Positions 16,123 through 23,799 of a DNA stretch of 27,630 nt are shown in pieces; positions within the stretch are counted from its first letter, which is position 1, and each line of letters opens with the position of its first letter. Origin of the DNA: DAOTVS01 sp034436375. Its GTDB lineage: Bacteria > Chloroflexota > Anaerolineae > SpSt-313. The notes beneath the pieces are model-generated. The model worked only from the letters and a program-made list of their open reading frames with translations, did not search any database and had not been told where the DNA came from. Made by a program: the position numbers and the translations under genes. The stretch covers positions 1 to 27,630 of the forward strand of contig DAOTVS010000082.1 in the NCBI GenBank assembly GCA_034436375.1, read 5' to 3'.

Positions 16123-16725
16123 ATGGGAATCAAGGAATCCAGTATCTCGGGGGCCGTGGAAGGTCTCATCGATGAAGCTGTTTTGCGCCGTCTGGTGATG
16201 GATACTGGAGGCACGATGGGGCCAGTCTACGGAAAACAAGGTAAGGAACACTTGCTATTGCGCTTGCCCGGTTTCAATGCAGCCGCCATCCATTCGCCTT
16301 GGGTTGTACTCGTGGACCCAGACCGGGATGCCAAGTGTGCCGCAGTGTTGCGCCGCAGATGCTTGCCGGCCCCGGCGCCATTCATGTGTTTCCGAATCGC
16401 CGTGCGGGAAGTGGAAACATGGTTGTTGGCAGATCGCGAGGAACTGGCACGGTTTGTCGGCGTGCCGGTTTCGCGCGTGCCAGTTGCCCCAGAGTCGCTC
16501 CAGGATCCCAAACAGACGATGATTGAGATCGCAAGGCATTCGCGCCGTCGAGCCATCCGTGAAGATATGGTTCCGCGACCCAGCAGTGGGCGGATTGTGG
16601 GTCCTGCTTATGTATCAACGATGATCGAGTTTGCGACAACACGATGGCGCCCAGAGGTAGCCATGCTGCATTCGGACAGCCTAAGACGGTGTATGGAACG
16701 CATCCGGAAGCTTGTATCCGCATAG
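16123..16725 (+). CDS. TOPRIM-like (DUF4276-type) putative nuclease of the defence pair
   Basis: A 200-aa protein. The TOPRIM cues are Glu13 in AVEGLIDEA and a DxD-type acidic patch in VLVDPDRD (Asp65, Asp67), followed by REVETWLL, SLQDPKQ and the basic stretch RRRAIREDMVPRP. This layout resembles the small TOPRIM proteins (OLD-like nuclease lobe, DUF4276, DUF4435 relatives) that accompany ABC-type ATPases. In the OLD family both lobes are one protein, and here they are split. Known relatives nick or cut nucleic acid once the ATPase senses invasion; that function is inferred here. ATG 16123 follows the ATPase stop by 4 bp and has an AGAGAG ribosome site. No terminator follows. I could not assign an exact family. 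Confidence 0.7.
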   Translation: MGIKESSISGAVEGLIDEAVLRRLVMDTGGTMGPVYGKQGKEHLLLRLPGFNAAAIHSPWVVLVDPDRDAKCAAVLRRRCLPAPAPFMCFRIAVREVETWLLADREELARFVGVPVSRVPVAPESLQDPKQTMIEIARHSRRRAIREDMVPRPSSGRIVGPAYVSTMIEFATTRWRPEVAMLHSDSLRRCMERIRKLVSA

Positions 16726-16784
16726 TGGCTAACCAGGTAGACCAGATAAGCAGCATACACAAACGAGAATCTGGCTTCTTGGAC

Positions 16785-16790
16785 TATAAT
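16785..16790 (+). promoter_or_regulatory. -10 box of the MFS gene promoter
   Basis: A perfect TATAAT lies 80 bp before ATG 16870, in the 144-bp gap after the TOPRIM gene. The -35 at the expected spacing (AACGAG) is weak. Confidence 0.45.
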
Positions 16791-16869
16791 GGTTAGTGGA
16801 GGCAACAAACGGCCAAATCATCGGCCGCCAACTATACCGGCTTGATTCGATTGGCTCCATGGGCATGGG

Positions 16870-18117
16870 ATGATGACGCAAGCAAACCTGGTACGCAAGC
16901 GCCGCTTCAGCACGCAGCAGACCTTCGCCGCCCTCAAGCACCGCAACTACCGCCTCTGGTTCTACGGGCAGATGACCTCCCTTTTCGGCACCTGGATGCA
17001 ATCCACAGCCCAGGGATACCTGGTGTATCAACTGACGCATTCGGCGGCCTACCTGGGCTATGTGAGCTTTGCCGCTGGCATTCCAGGATGGTTCCTGGTG
17101 CTCTTTGGCGGAATGCTGGCTGACCGGGTGCCCCGCCGCACGCTGCTGGTAATCACCCAGAGCATCATGATGATGCTCGCCTTTGTACTGGCAGGGCTAA
17201 CCTTTCTGCACCTGGTGCAGCCCTGGCATATCGTAGTGCTGGCCTTCCTGCTGGGCATCACCAATGCCTTTGACTCTCCGGCACGGCAATCCTTTGTGCT
17301 GGAGCTGGTTGAGCGCGAGGACTTGACCAACGCTATTGCCTTAAACTCAACCATGTTCAACATCGCCACCGCAACTGGGCCGGCAACGGCTGGGCTGGCT
17401 TATGCAGCTTTTGGCCCGGCCTGGTGCTTTGTGATCAACGCTGTCTCGTTCCTGGCAGTGATCTGGGCGTTGCTGATGATGCGAGTCAAGCCCCTCCCGC
17501 CCTCCAGGCACAGCTCACCGCTCGTGGATATCAAGGAAGGGCTGGGCTACGTCATCGCCTCACCGATGATCGCGGCGCTGATCGGCCTGGTGGGCGTTTA
17601 CAACCTGTTTGGGCAGTCGTTCACCACCCTGTTCCCGGCCTGGGCCGTGGATGTCATGAAAGGGGATGCCACCACCAACGGTCTGATGATCTCGGCGCGT
17701 GGGATAGGGGCGTTGTTCGCAGCGCTGACCATCGCTTCGCTGGGGCGCTTCAAGTACAAGGGCCTCCTGGTATCGATTGGCAGTTTTGTCTTCCCGATTT
17801 CGGTCCTGCTGTTCGCGCTCGCCCGCTGGCTGCCGCTCTCATTGTTCATCCTGTTCATCGCCGGAGGGGCGGCGATTTTCGTCGTCAACCTGGCCAATGC
17901 TCTGGTGCAGACCCTGTGCGCCGACGAGCTGAGGGGCCGGGTGATGGGCCTCTACAGTATTACCTACCTGGGCCTGGCTCCGATCGGCGGCCTGCTGATC
18001 GGCGGTACGGCGCAGCAGATCAGCGAGCCGCCGACGGTCATCCTGTTCGCGCTGATTACGCTGGCCTGCTCGGCCCTGATGTGGATCTTTGTGCCCAAGC
18101 TGCGCACTCTCTCCTGA
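16870..18117 (+). CDS. MFS transporter of the DHA3/EntS-like group
   Basis: A 415-aa major facilitator with about 12 hydrophobic segments and a cytoplasmic N-terminus (FAALKHRNYRLWFYGQMTSL), typical of the MFS_3 group (enterobactin exporter EntS, macrolide/drug exporters). Motif A between helices 2 and 3 reads GGMLADRVPRR at 80-90, and its second-half counterpart after helix 8 is ASLGRFKYKG. It probably exports a small molecule by proton antiport. Two ATGs lie side by side (16870 and 16873) with only a weak ribosome site, so the start is not exact. It has its own promoter. Its stop is 37 bp from the convergent unknown gene. Nothing in the neighbourhood identifies the cargo. Confidence 0.88.
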   Translation: MMTQANLVRKRRFSTQQTFAALKHRNYRLWFYGQMTSLFGTWMQSTAQGYLVYQLTHSAAYLGYVSFAAGIPGWFLVLFGGMLADRVPRRTLLVITQSIMMMLAFVLAGLTFLHLVQPWHIVVLAFLLGITNAFDSPARQSFVLELVEREDLTNAIALNSTMFNIATATGPATAGLAYAAFGPAWCFVINAVSFLAVIWALLMMRVKPLPPSRHSSPLVDIKEGLGYVIASPMIAALIGLVGVYNLFGQSFTTLFPAWAVDVMKGDATTNGLMISARGIGALFAALTIASLGRFKYKGLLVSIGSFVFPISVLLFALARWLPLSLFILFIAGGAAIFVVNLANALVQTLCADELRGRVMGLYSITYLGLAPIGGLLIGGTAQQISEPPTVILFALITLACSALMWIFVPKLRTLS

Positions 18118-18154
18118 GGCAGTAAAAAGTCTTCGAGGTCTCACAAGTCGGCTG

Positions 18155-19159
18155 TTATGGCACCAGGTTGGGGTCGGCGATGTAGCGCCACCAGTTGTTC
18201 GCGACACCCTCCGTCTCGCCTTCGGCACGGGGGATGTGGCGCAGCCACCACAGATGGTGCAGGCGCATATCGCCGCCGCCCCACTCTGCACTGTTGACAA
18301 GACGGGCATGCTGAGGCAGGTCGGGGTAGCTGTACCAGTCATCGCAGTAGCTGAGCACAGGGCGTGGGTTGCCCCAGTCATAATCGCGCACGCTGTTGGG
18401 AGCAAAATGCACGTTCCCGCACTGTGACCGGCCCGGGGCGATCAGATCGTAGCGGGTGAAGAGCTGCCACAGGTTCCGCCCCCCACCCAGCCGCTCATAG
18501 ACGCGGCTCATGATCGACTCGGCCCGGTGCCCGAAATTCTCCAGCATACAGCCCACGTCGCGCTCATAGTTAAAGGCCATGATGATCAGGCGGCCGGGGC
18601 CGCGATCGGTATTGGGGACGGGGTTGGAGTTGAGCCAAAAGGCGCCGCGGCCCGCCATGGTCGATTCGGCGTCGCCAGAGTAGGGGAAAGCAAAAAACCA
18701 GGCCTCATCGATCTCGCCGCGCTCATAACGACCCAGCAAGTCAAAGGTGCGCACCTGGGCCTGGTAATCGATAGCATCGGGCTGGCGCTGGGTGTGGGTG
18801 CGCCAGGCACGCAGATAGGTCTCATCGGTGTAGCGAAAGCCATCGATCTTGGGCGGATACCAGTCGGCTTCGATGCACTCCACAATCCGGTAATCCAGAT
18901 AGCCGCCCGATGCCTCGCGCAGGTCGGCGCTGTATTGGCGCGCCAGCGCGTCTGGGTCGTGCCAGCCAAAGATCTCGGTGAGGCGGCGCCCGCCCTCCGC
19001 AACAACGGGTGGGTTGTGGATGACCATGAGCACCCGGGGCTGCACAATAGCGCCAGCAAAGCGGGGCGGGAGCGGCTGGGGGGTAACCGCGCCGCGCAGC
19101 CGCTGCAGCGCTGCCTGGATCTGTCCACGGGTTGATGAGAGCCAACCCGGCAAGGGCAT
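18155..19159 (-). CDS. Conserved hypothetical protein
   Basis: A 334-aa protein of unknown function. It has several strongly polar, aromatic-rich motifs: VLMVIHNPPVVAEGGRRLTE near residue 43, IDEAWFFAFPYSG, FGHRAESIMSRVYE, CGNVHFAPNS and RDYDWGNPRPV, which give the impression of an active-site protein rather than a structural one. I recall similar conserved hypothetical sequences, but the family has no assigned activity that I know. No signal peptide or membrane segment is visible. ATG 19159 is well supported by GAGGAGGG seven nt upstream. It lies 48 bp behind the transporter gene on the same strand, so the two are likely co-transcribed and may act on the same compound. The HNPP and DYDWGNP motifs would be good search handles. 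Confidence 0.7.
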   Translation of the reverse strand: MPLPGWLSSTRGQIQAALQRLRGAVTPQPLPPRFAGAIVQPRVLMVIHNPPVVAEGGRRLTEIFGWHDPDALARQYSADLREASGGYLDYRIVECIEADWYPPKIDGFRYTDETYLRAWRTHTQRQPDAIDYQAQVRTFDLLGRYERGEIDEAWFFAFPYSGDAESTMAGRGAFWLNSNPVPNTDRGPGRLIIMAFNYERDVGCMLENFGHRAESIMSRVYERLGGGRNLWQLFTRYDLIAPGRSQCGNVHFAPNSVRDYDWGNPRPVLSYCDDWYSYPDLPQHARLVNSAEWGGGDMRLHHLWWLRHIPRAEGETEGVANNWWRYIADPNLVP

Positions 19160-19207
19160 GATTCCCTCCTCGTCGGCATCAGGCTTCCTGCAAGCTGCCC
19201 GAGTCTA

Positions 19208-20146
19208 CTACGCCCTGTGACGGGCGCCAAGCCAGATCAGGTAGAGCACGATCACGGCGCTCACGACGGCGCCGGGCAACGAAGCATCCTGGCTGAGCAA
19301 GGCCAGGGCGGTAGCCGCCGCAAAGATCGAGTTCTTGATGGCAGCGAACAGGGCCAGGCTGATACGTTCCCCACGTTCCACCGCAAGCATCCCTAGCAGA
19401 AACTCGGCCACGAGCCCCGCACCAAAGACCGCGACGAGCGAGACGATCAGAGTGAGTAGGAGCACCTGCGGCCGGCGCAACAAGAGGTCGCGGTTGATGG
19501 CGATCACAGCAAAGACGATCAAGCCCAAACCCCAGTTGACCGCCGGGCCCCACCAACGTTCGGCATAGCGATAGAGGGCCGGCCGGCGCAAGAGGCGGGA
19601 GAGCAAGAGCGGCGCCGCCACCAACTCAAGCAGGATCAGCAGCAACCGTGTGGGCTGCACCAGGCTGGGCCCCAACAGCAGCAAGACGAGGACGGGGGTA
19701 ATCGCCAGAGCCGCCAGGTATGTCCCGACGGTGCCCAGGAGGGCGAGGGTTGTATCTCCCTGGAGGATAGCCGAGAAAGGCAATACGGCGACACCGGGTG
19801 GGGCAACAGCCACCAGGACAAAGCCGGCCCACAGATCCGGCTGCGGCGTGAGCCAACGTGCCAGAAGCAGGGTCACGCCGCCATTCAGCAGGTAGCTCAG
19901 GAGAAGGGCGAGGGCAGTAGGCCGCAGGATCCGGCCCGGCGGCAGTAAGGTCGAGGAGGGCACCTGGCTAGCCGCAGCGGTCATCACCAGGGCGAGGGCA
20001 GGCAGGGTCAGGGCGGCCGTCCAGCTTGCCGCGGGACCGATCAGCAGGCCCAGCGCAATGCCCAGGGGAAGGACAAAGTTGCGGTTAACGAGGAGGCCGA
20101 GGAGCCAGCGGAGGTAGTTCAACGAATCCTCCACTCCCGCCATCAT
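19208..20146 (-). CDS. Bile acid:sodium symporter (BASS/SBF-like) family transporter
   Basis: A 312-aa membrane protein with 9-10 hydrophobic segments. The motif VAVAPPGVAVLPFSAILQGD and the later FAAIKNS, with a break after the first helices, match the BASS family (sodium-coupled uptake of bile acids, organic anions or pantothenate-type acids). ATG 20146 is chosen because the promoter at 20237-20265 lies upstream of it and downstream of the earlier frame start at 20254; a TTG at about 20125 with GGAGG before it is an alternative. The next gene (18155-19159) follows 48 bp after its stop, and the pair probably forms an operon. The substrate is unknown. Confidence 0.8.
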   Translation of the reverse strand: MMAGVEDSLNYLRWLLGLLVNRNFVLPLGIALGLLIGPAASWTAALTLPALALVMTAAASQVPSSTLLPPGRILRPTALALLLSYLLNGGVTLLLARWLTPQPDLWAGFVLVAVAPPGVAVLPFSAILQGDTTLALLGTVGTYLAALAITPVLVLLLLGPSLVQPTRLLLILLELVAAPLLLSRLLRRPALYRYAERWWGPAVNWGLGLIVFAVIAINRDLLLRRPQVLLLTLIVSLVAVFGAGLVAEFLLGMLAVERGERISLALFAAIKNSIFAAATALALLSQDASLPGAVVSAVIVLYLIWLGARHRA

Positions 20147-20236
20147 GAGATGACCGGCTGACCCAAGCCTGGCGCAGCCAAGGTCAAGTGAGCATCTGGG
20201 CCGTCTTGATTGCTCCCTTTCCACGCCCACAGCCCC

Positions 20237-20265
20237 ATGATAGCACATCCCCAACCGCCAGACAA
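20237..20265 (-). promoter_or_regulatory. Promoter of the BASS-unknown operon
   Basis: On the minus strand TTGTCT (20265-20260), a 17-bp spacer and TATCAT (20242-20237). Transcription would start near 20230, about 85 nt before ATG 20146. Confidence 0.6.
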
Positions 20266-20376
20266 GGGCTCAGGCAGCCGGGGGGTATATCCCAGAATCA
20301 TCTGTGTAGATTGCGCTATTCGCGGCAGTAAGGCTTGATACGGGGAGCCGGGTATAGAAACGCCGGTGCCTGGGCA

Positions 20377-20405
20377 TTGCCTCCCTACACAACATCGAGT
20401 AGAAT
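20377..20405 (+). promoter_or_regulatory. Promoter of the toxin-antitoxin operon
   Basis: TTGCCT at 20377-20382, a 17-bp spacer and TAGAAT at 20400-20405 predict a start near 20412. The nested operator palindromes lie right at and after this start. Confidence 0.6.
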
Positions 20406-20414
20406 CGGATTGAG

Positions 20415-20434
20415 TAATCAATTGATTAATCAAT
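20415..20434. promoter_or_regulatory. Nested palindromic operator of the toxin-antitoxin operon
   Basis: Two perfect 14-bp palindromes overlap by 8 bp: TAATCAATTGATTA at 20415-20428 and ATTGATTAATCAAT at 20421-20434. They share ATTGATTA half-sites, are AT-rich in a GC-rich window, and sit on the predicted transcription start. This is the expected place for repression by the antitoxin-toxin complex. Confidence 0.65.
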
Positions 20435-20447
20435 GGAGGAGGTCCAC

Positions 20448-20753
20448 ATGGGGCGCGTAATCAGTGCCACTGAGGCGCGCATTCACTTCGGTGAGGTGAT
20501 GCGAGAGGCGGTAGAGAGCGGTGAGCCTATCATCGTGGAGCGGGATGGCGCCCCTCACGTCGTCGTCCTCTCCATGGATGAATACGATCGCCTGCTGAGG
20601 GCCCAACAGCGCCAGGAGGACTGGCGGACGCTGATCGACCAGGCACGGGCTCGGGTCCAGGCCGACCTAAACGGGCGTAAGCTTCCACACTCAGAGGAGG
20701 TCCTACGCCAGATCCGGGAGGAGCGGGATGAGCAACTCATGGATCTGCATTGA
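20448..20753 (+). CDS. Phd/YefM-type antitoxin
   Basis: A 101-aa antitoxin with the DNA-binding Phd/YefM N-terminus (ISATEARIHFGEVMREA, then PIIVERDGAPHVVVLSMDEYDRL), and a charged helical C-terminal tail (about 60-101) that would wrap the toxin. It neutralises the toxin and represses the operon. ATG 20448 is taken because GGAGGAGG lies 5 nt upstream; an earlier ATG at 20433 falls inside the operator palindrome. The toxin gene starts at 20728, overlapping its end by 26 bp, so translation is coupled. The pairing of a Phd-type antitoxin with a PIN toxin is common in free-living bacteria. Confidence 0.9.
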   Translation: MGRVISATEARIHFGEVMREAVESGEPIIVERDGAPHVVVLSMDEYDRLLRAQQRQEDWRTLIDQARARVQADLNGRKLPHSEEVLRQIREERDEQLMDLH

Positions 20754-21150
20754 TGCCAACCTGGTCGTTCGTCTGGTCGCAGACCCTGCCGATACCGTCG
20801 TGCGGAGGCAGTGGGAACAGTGGGATGCGGACCGATGCCAACTGGCCGCCCCCACGCTTCTCTACTATGAGGTGACGAACGCTCTTTGCCGCTACCAAAA
20901 TGCAGGTTTCCTCGCCCCCGCGTCAGCCCAACTGGCGCTCCGAGCGGCGCTGGCCCTACCCATTCGTCTGCATGGTGAGGCTGAGATCCACCAACGCGCT
21001 GTCAGGTTGGCCGAAAGGTTTTCTCTCCCAACCGCTTCCGATGCCCACTACCTGGCCCTGGCAGAGTGGCTTGGCGGCGAATTCTGGACTGCCGATGGCA
21101 AGCTGTTACAGAAAGTGCAGTCAGCCTTGCCCTGGGCGCACCTGCTCTGA
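20728..21150 (+). CDS. vapC: PIN-domain ribonuclease toxin (VapC-type)
   Basis: A 140-aa single PIN domain. The four acidic metal ligands are Asp9 (CIDANL), Glu48 (YYEVTNAL), Asp105 (SDAHYLALAE) and Asp123 (TADGKLL), and spacing and length fit VapC. It would cut tRNA or rRNA when its antitoxin is lost. ATG 20728 overlaps the antitoxin end by 26 bp and has GGGAGGAG upstream, within the antitoxin frame. Nothing appears broken. The following gene starts 18 bp later but belongs to another system, so read-through expression is possible. Confidence 0.92.
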   Translation: MSNSWICIDANLVVRLVADPADTVVRRQWEQWDADRCQLAAPTLLYYEVTNALCRYQNAGFLAPASAQLALRAALALPIRLHGEAEIHQRAVRLAERFSLPTASDAHYLALAEWLGGEFWTADGKLLQKVQSALPWAHLL

Positions 21151-21168
21151 AAAGAGGTATATCTCCAA

Positions 21169-21378
21169 ATGAACCAACCGATCTTACACGAAAACTTGCC
21201 TATGATTGAGGTCGCAGATGACATCATCCTGGATAACCTGTACGCTGACCCGCGCACTGCGCAATTCCTGCTGAAACGGTTGAGCAAGACAGTGGCGGTT
21301 GTCGCCCCAGGGCAGATGGATGCCCTGCTGGCTCGTTTGCTCAAGGCCGGCCATACCCCAAAGGTGCTGGAGGCCTGA
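21169..21378 (+). CDS. Small protein resembling the C-terminal cap of XPB/Ssl2-N-like proteins
   Basis: A 69-aa protein. After a short N-terminus (MNQPILHENLPMIEV) it has a short cap-like unit with DDIILDNLYADPRTAQF, LLKRLSKTVAVVAP and LLKAGHTPKVLEA. This looks like the C-terminal segment that ends actinobacterial-type XPB-N-like (Helicase_C_3) proteins, where a similar pattern (DD..LL..L, R-R-L-P-T, LL..L..AGY.P) follows the core. Here it is a separate gene whose stop is 4 bp before the next gene, which encodes the body without this tail. AAAGAGGT lies about 10 nt before ATG 21169. It could be a trans-acting partner or the 3-prime remnant of a second copy. Confidence 0.55.
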   Translation: MNQPILHENLPMIEVADDIILDNLYADPRTAQFLLKRLSKTVAVVAPGQMDALLARLLKAGHTPKVLEA

Positions 21379-21382
21379 TCTT

Positions 21383-23077
21383 ATGCCGCGTTACTTTGAT
21401 GGGGATCTGCTGCGCATCAACGCAAGCGAGCTAAAACCGATGGCGCGCCTGTGGGGCGGTACATCCACAATGCGCAAGGATGATTGCATCGCCTGCATCC
21501 GGCATGGGTTGGCCAATCCGAATAGAGTGCAACGTGTCATTGCCAGCCTGGAACCCTGGGAGCGGAATGCACTGGCGCTCATCAAACGGATGGGTGGGGT
21601 TATTGAGCTTCACACTCTGCTGGTTGGCATTGTTGCATCCGGCATACATCCTCATCGCCGGAACGATGTTTATCGAGAAGAATGTGTTCACAGTCTCGTG
21701 CGCAAGGGACTGATCCTTGCGGCTGACTCTTATTCCCCTGGCTATGTCTCCAACTCCTATGGCAGCGGGAGCACGCTGTATACGGATGAGCGATTGCTGG
21801 CCCATGTCGGGTTCCCGGAGTTTCGTCCCCTGGATATCCACCCGATGACCACAATACCCGACACACGTTATCGCCTTCCCTCCACAGTGGTGCTGGATAT
21901 CGTGGGCATTCTGCAAGCGATTGAGAACATGGATGGGTTGAGATTGACCCAGGCCGGCCAGGTACGCACCGCTGATGAAAAGAAGGTGCAGAGGGCAATG
22001 CACTGGGGTGAAAAGGGGATGGAAGTTGACGGCCTGTATTTCCCCAACCCCATCGGCGCCTGGGTAAGCGCTTTCCGGTACTCGGATTTGCTGGCGCTGC
22101 AGGATGACAACCGCCTGGTCGTGAAAGAATCATCCGCGAGTTTTGCGCAGCGTCCCTACAGTGAGCAGGTGCGCTTGTTGCTGGAAGGGCTCATTCGCTC
22201 GCCCTCCTGGACGGAAATGCCAGAGGGATATTTCTATGATCGGGGTGATGTCTGCAGGGGGCGCCTGGCGCTGACCATGACACTGTCTGCATTGCCGGTT
22301 GACCCGGGCGCCTTTTTCTCCATGCAAGCTTTCGACCAGGCCCTTTTTGACCGCATCGGTGAGGATTTTTCGCTAGACTATCTTCCTCAACGTCCATTTC
22401 TCCTGCATTCCCGCACAGACAAAGAAAGAGAGCAAGAACTGGCTGCCTGGCGTGCCAGATTGCGCGCTAGTTGGCTGAAGGAAGAACGCCCCTGGCTGGA
22501 AAGTGCGTTGACGACCTGGCTGTACTTTCTGGGGCTTGTCGAGCTGGCAGTAGAAAACGGGGCAGTGACGGGTTTCCGCCTGACGGATATCGGGCGGGCT
22601 ACCTTTCACCCGGAATCGCAGGAACTGGCTCAGGCCGTGGAAGCCGGATGCCAGTCCTCGGGTGAGTCAGCCTGGGTGGTGCAGCCCAATTTCGACGTCA
22701 TTGCGTACCTAGATCGTACCAGCGCCCCCCAGTTGGCCTTCCTGGAGCGCCACGCCGAGCGCGTACAGACTGATCGCCACACTGCGCGCTATCGCCTGAC
22801 CCGTGAATCGGTCTACCAGGGATTGGAGAGCGGGACAGCGCTCGCAGACTTGTTGGGCGGCCTGCAGGAGGGCTGTCACCACGCACTGCCGCAGAACGTG
22901 ATCATAGAGTTGCGCGAATGGGCTTCCTTACGTGAACGCATCCTTGTGCGCCGGGGTGCTCGCTTGCTCGAGTTTCAGACTGCAGAGGTGGATCGCCGAG
23001 GGGACCGCTTCTCAGCCCTTCCAGCAGCTGCGGAACTCACAGATGATGCCGACCGGCGGTCACCGGGGGCCTGGTGA
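21383..23077 (+). CDS. XPB/Ssl2 N-terminal-like (helicase-associated, Helicase_C_3) protein
   Basis: A 564-aa protein without helicase motifs. The family feature is near the C-terminus: SAWVVQPNFDVIAYLDRT, AFLERHAERVQTDRHTARYR and an end of the domain at RILVRRGARLLEFQ. In known proteins this domain aids an XPB-like helicase; a role in DNA handling is inferred. The rest of the family goes on for about 60-70 residues in a compact tail, but this protein ends in a polar, low-complexity stretch (RFSALPAAAELTDD, then RRSPGAW). Its likely tail is the 69-aa gene 4 bp upstream. ATG 21383 has no clear ribosome site and is probably coupled to that upstream stop. The frame runs on to 21299 without a supported start. 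A perfect hairpin covers its stop codon. Base content is lower in GC than the sugar genes. Confidence 0.7.
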   Translation: MPRYFDGDLLRINASELKPMARLWGGTSTMRKDDCIACIRHGLANPNRVQRVIASLEPWERNALALIKRMGGVIELHTLLVGIVASGIHPHRRNDVYREECVHSLVRKGLILAADSYSPGYVSNSYGSGSTLYTDERLLAHVGFPEFRPLDIHPMTTIPDTRYRLPSTVVLDIVGILQAIENMDGLRLTQAGQVRTADEKKVQRAMHWGEKGMEVDGLYFPNPIGAWVSAFRYSDLLALQDDNRLVVKESSASFAQRPYSEQVRLLLEGLIRSPSWTEMPEGYFYDRGDVCRGRLALTMTLSALPVDPGAFFSMQAFDQALFDRIGEDFSLDYLPQRPFLLHSRTDKEREQELAAWRARLRASWLKEERPWLESALTTWLYFLGLVELAVENGAVTGFRLTDIGRATFHPESQELAQAVEAGCQSSGESAWVVQPNFDVIAYLDRTSAPQLAFLERHAERVQTDRHTARYRLTRESVYQGLESGTALADLLGGLQEGCHHALPQNVIIELREWASLRERILVRRGARLLEFQTAEVDRRGDRFSALPAAAELTDDADRRSPGAW

Positions 23078-23084
23078 CCGCCGG
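23053..23084. terminator. Perfect 12-bp stem hairpin over a stop codon
   Basis: Arms at 23053-23064 (CCGGCGGTCACC) and 23073-23084 are perfectly complementary around an 8-nt loop, and the stop codon TGA at 23075-23077 lies in the second arm. It could end transcription, but no T-tract follows. Confidence 0.5.
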
Positions 23085-23241
23085 ACTGAGCGCGTCGCGC
23101 GCCATTAACCGTGTGTCGCTAATCAGCAGATGGACTAATCTCCCCCTTTACGCCCCCATTATCGCACAAGGAGCGCCAAGAGTCTGTCAGGAAAAGTGGA
23201 TGGCTGCCGTGGGAAATTCTGAGAAAGAGCGCCCGTTTTTT

Positions 23242-23649
23242 CTACTCATCAGCAGGCATGTCGGCACCCGGACTCAGGTAGCGCAAGCCGCCATGCACAG
23301 CGCGCACCGCTTCGATCATCTGCGCGCCGATCATCTCTTTGAGCAAGTAGCCGCGCGCGCCCATGCGCAGGGCATCGAGGACATAGGCCCGGTTGGCGTG
23401 CATGGAGAGGATGATGATGGCGGTGCCGGGCTCGATCAGGCTGATGCGCCGCGCCGCTTCGAGGCCGCCCCCGCGGAGAGCAATATCGATGACCGCTACG
23501 TGGGGGTGGAGGCGCTGGGCTGCATGCACGGCCTGCGCGTAGGTGCAAGCCTCGGCCACAACCCGGATATCGGGCTGGGAGTGTAGAAGAACACGCATGC
23601 CCTCTCGCGTGGGACCATGGTCATCGGCCAACAGAACGGCAATATCCAT
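23242..23649 (-). CDS. Stand-alone receiver domain response regulator
   Basis: A 135-aa CheY-like receiver, complete by its key residues: acidic pair Asp9-Asp10, phosphoacceptor Asp55 (VIDIAL), Thr/Ser on strand 4 (ILSMHA) and Lys104 (YLLKE). Its closest look-alike in the window is the NarL-type regulator at 24044-24697. The resemblance is clear up to the shared RYLS that leads into the DNA-binding part; there this gene stops (SPGADMPADE). No helix-turn-helix coding follows. ATG 23649 has GGAG upstream. An alternative ATG 23739 with AGGGAGG adds 30 residues and is well supported by its ribosome site, but not by domain boundaries. It may be a truncated paralogue or a phosphate sink. Confidence 0.75.
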   Translation of the reverse strand: MDIAVLLADDHGPTREGMRVLLHSQPDIRVVAEACTYAQAVHAAQRLHPHVAVIDIALRGGGLEAARRISLIEPGTAIIILSMHANRAYVLDALRMGARGYLLKEMIGAQMIEAVRAVHGGLRYLSPGADMPADE

Positions 23650-23799
23650 CGTTTTCTCCACTTCGGCAGCCTGCTGACGGAGGAAAAGGCTCGGCCGTCG
23701 CCTGGTGCGCAGATCCTCCCGCGTGAGCCCGCCCCTCATATATCGCCTCCCTTCTGAGATCACTCCCTCATGCCCGGTTGGGCACGGCACACAATGAAG

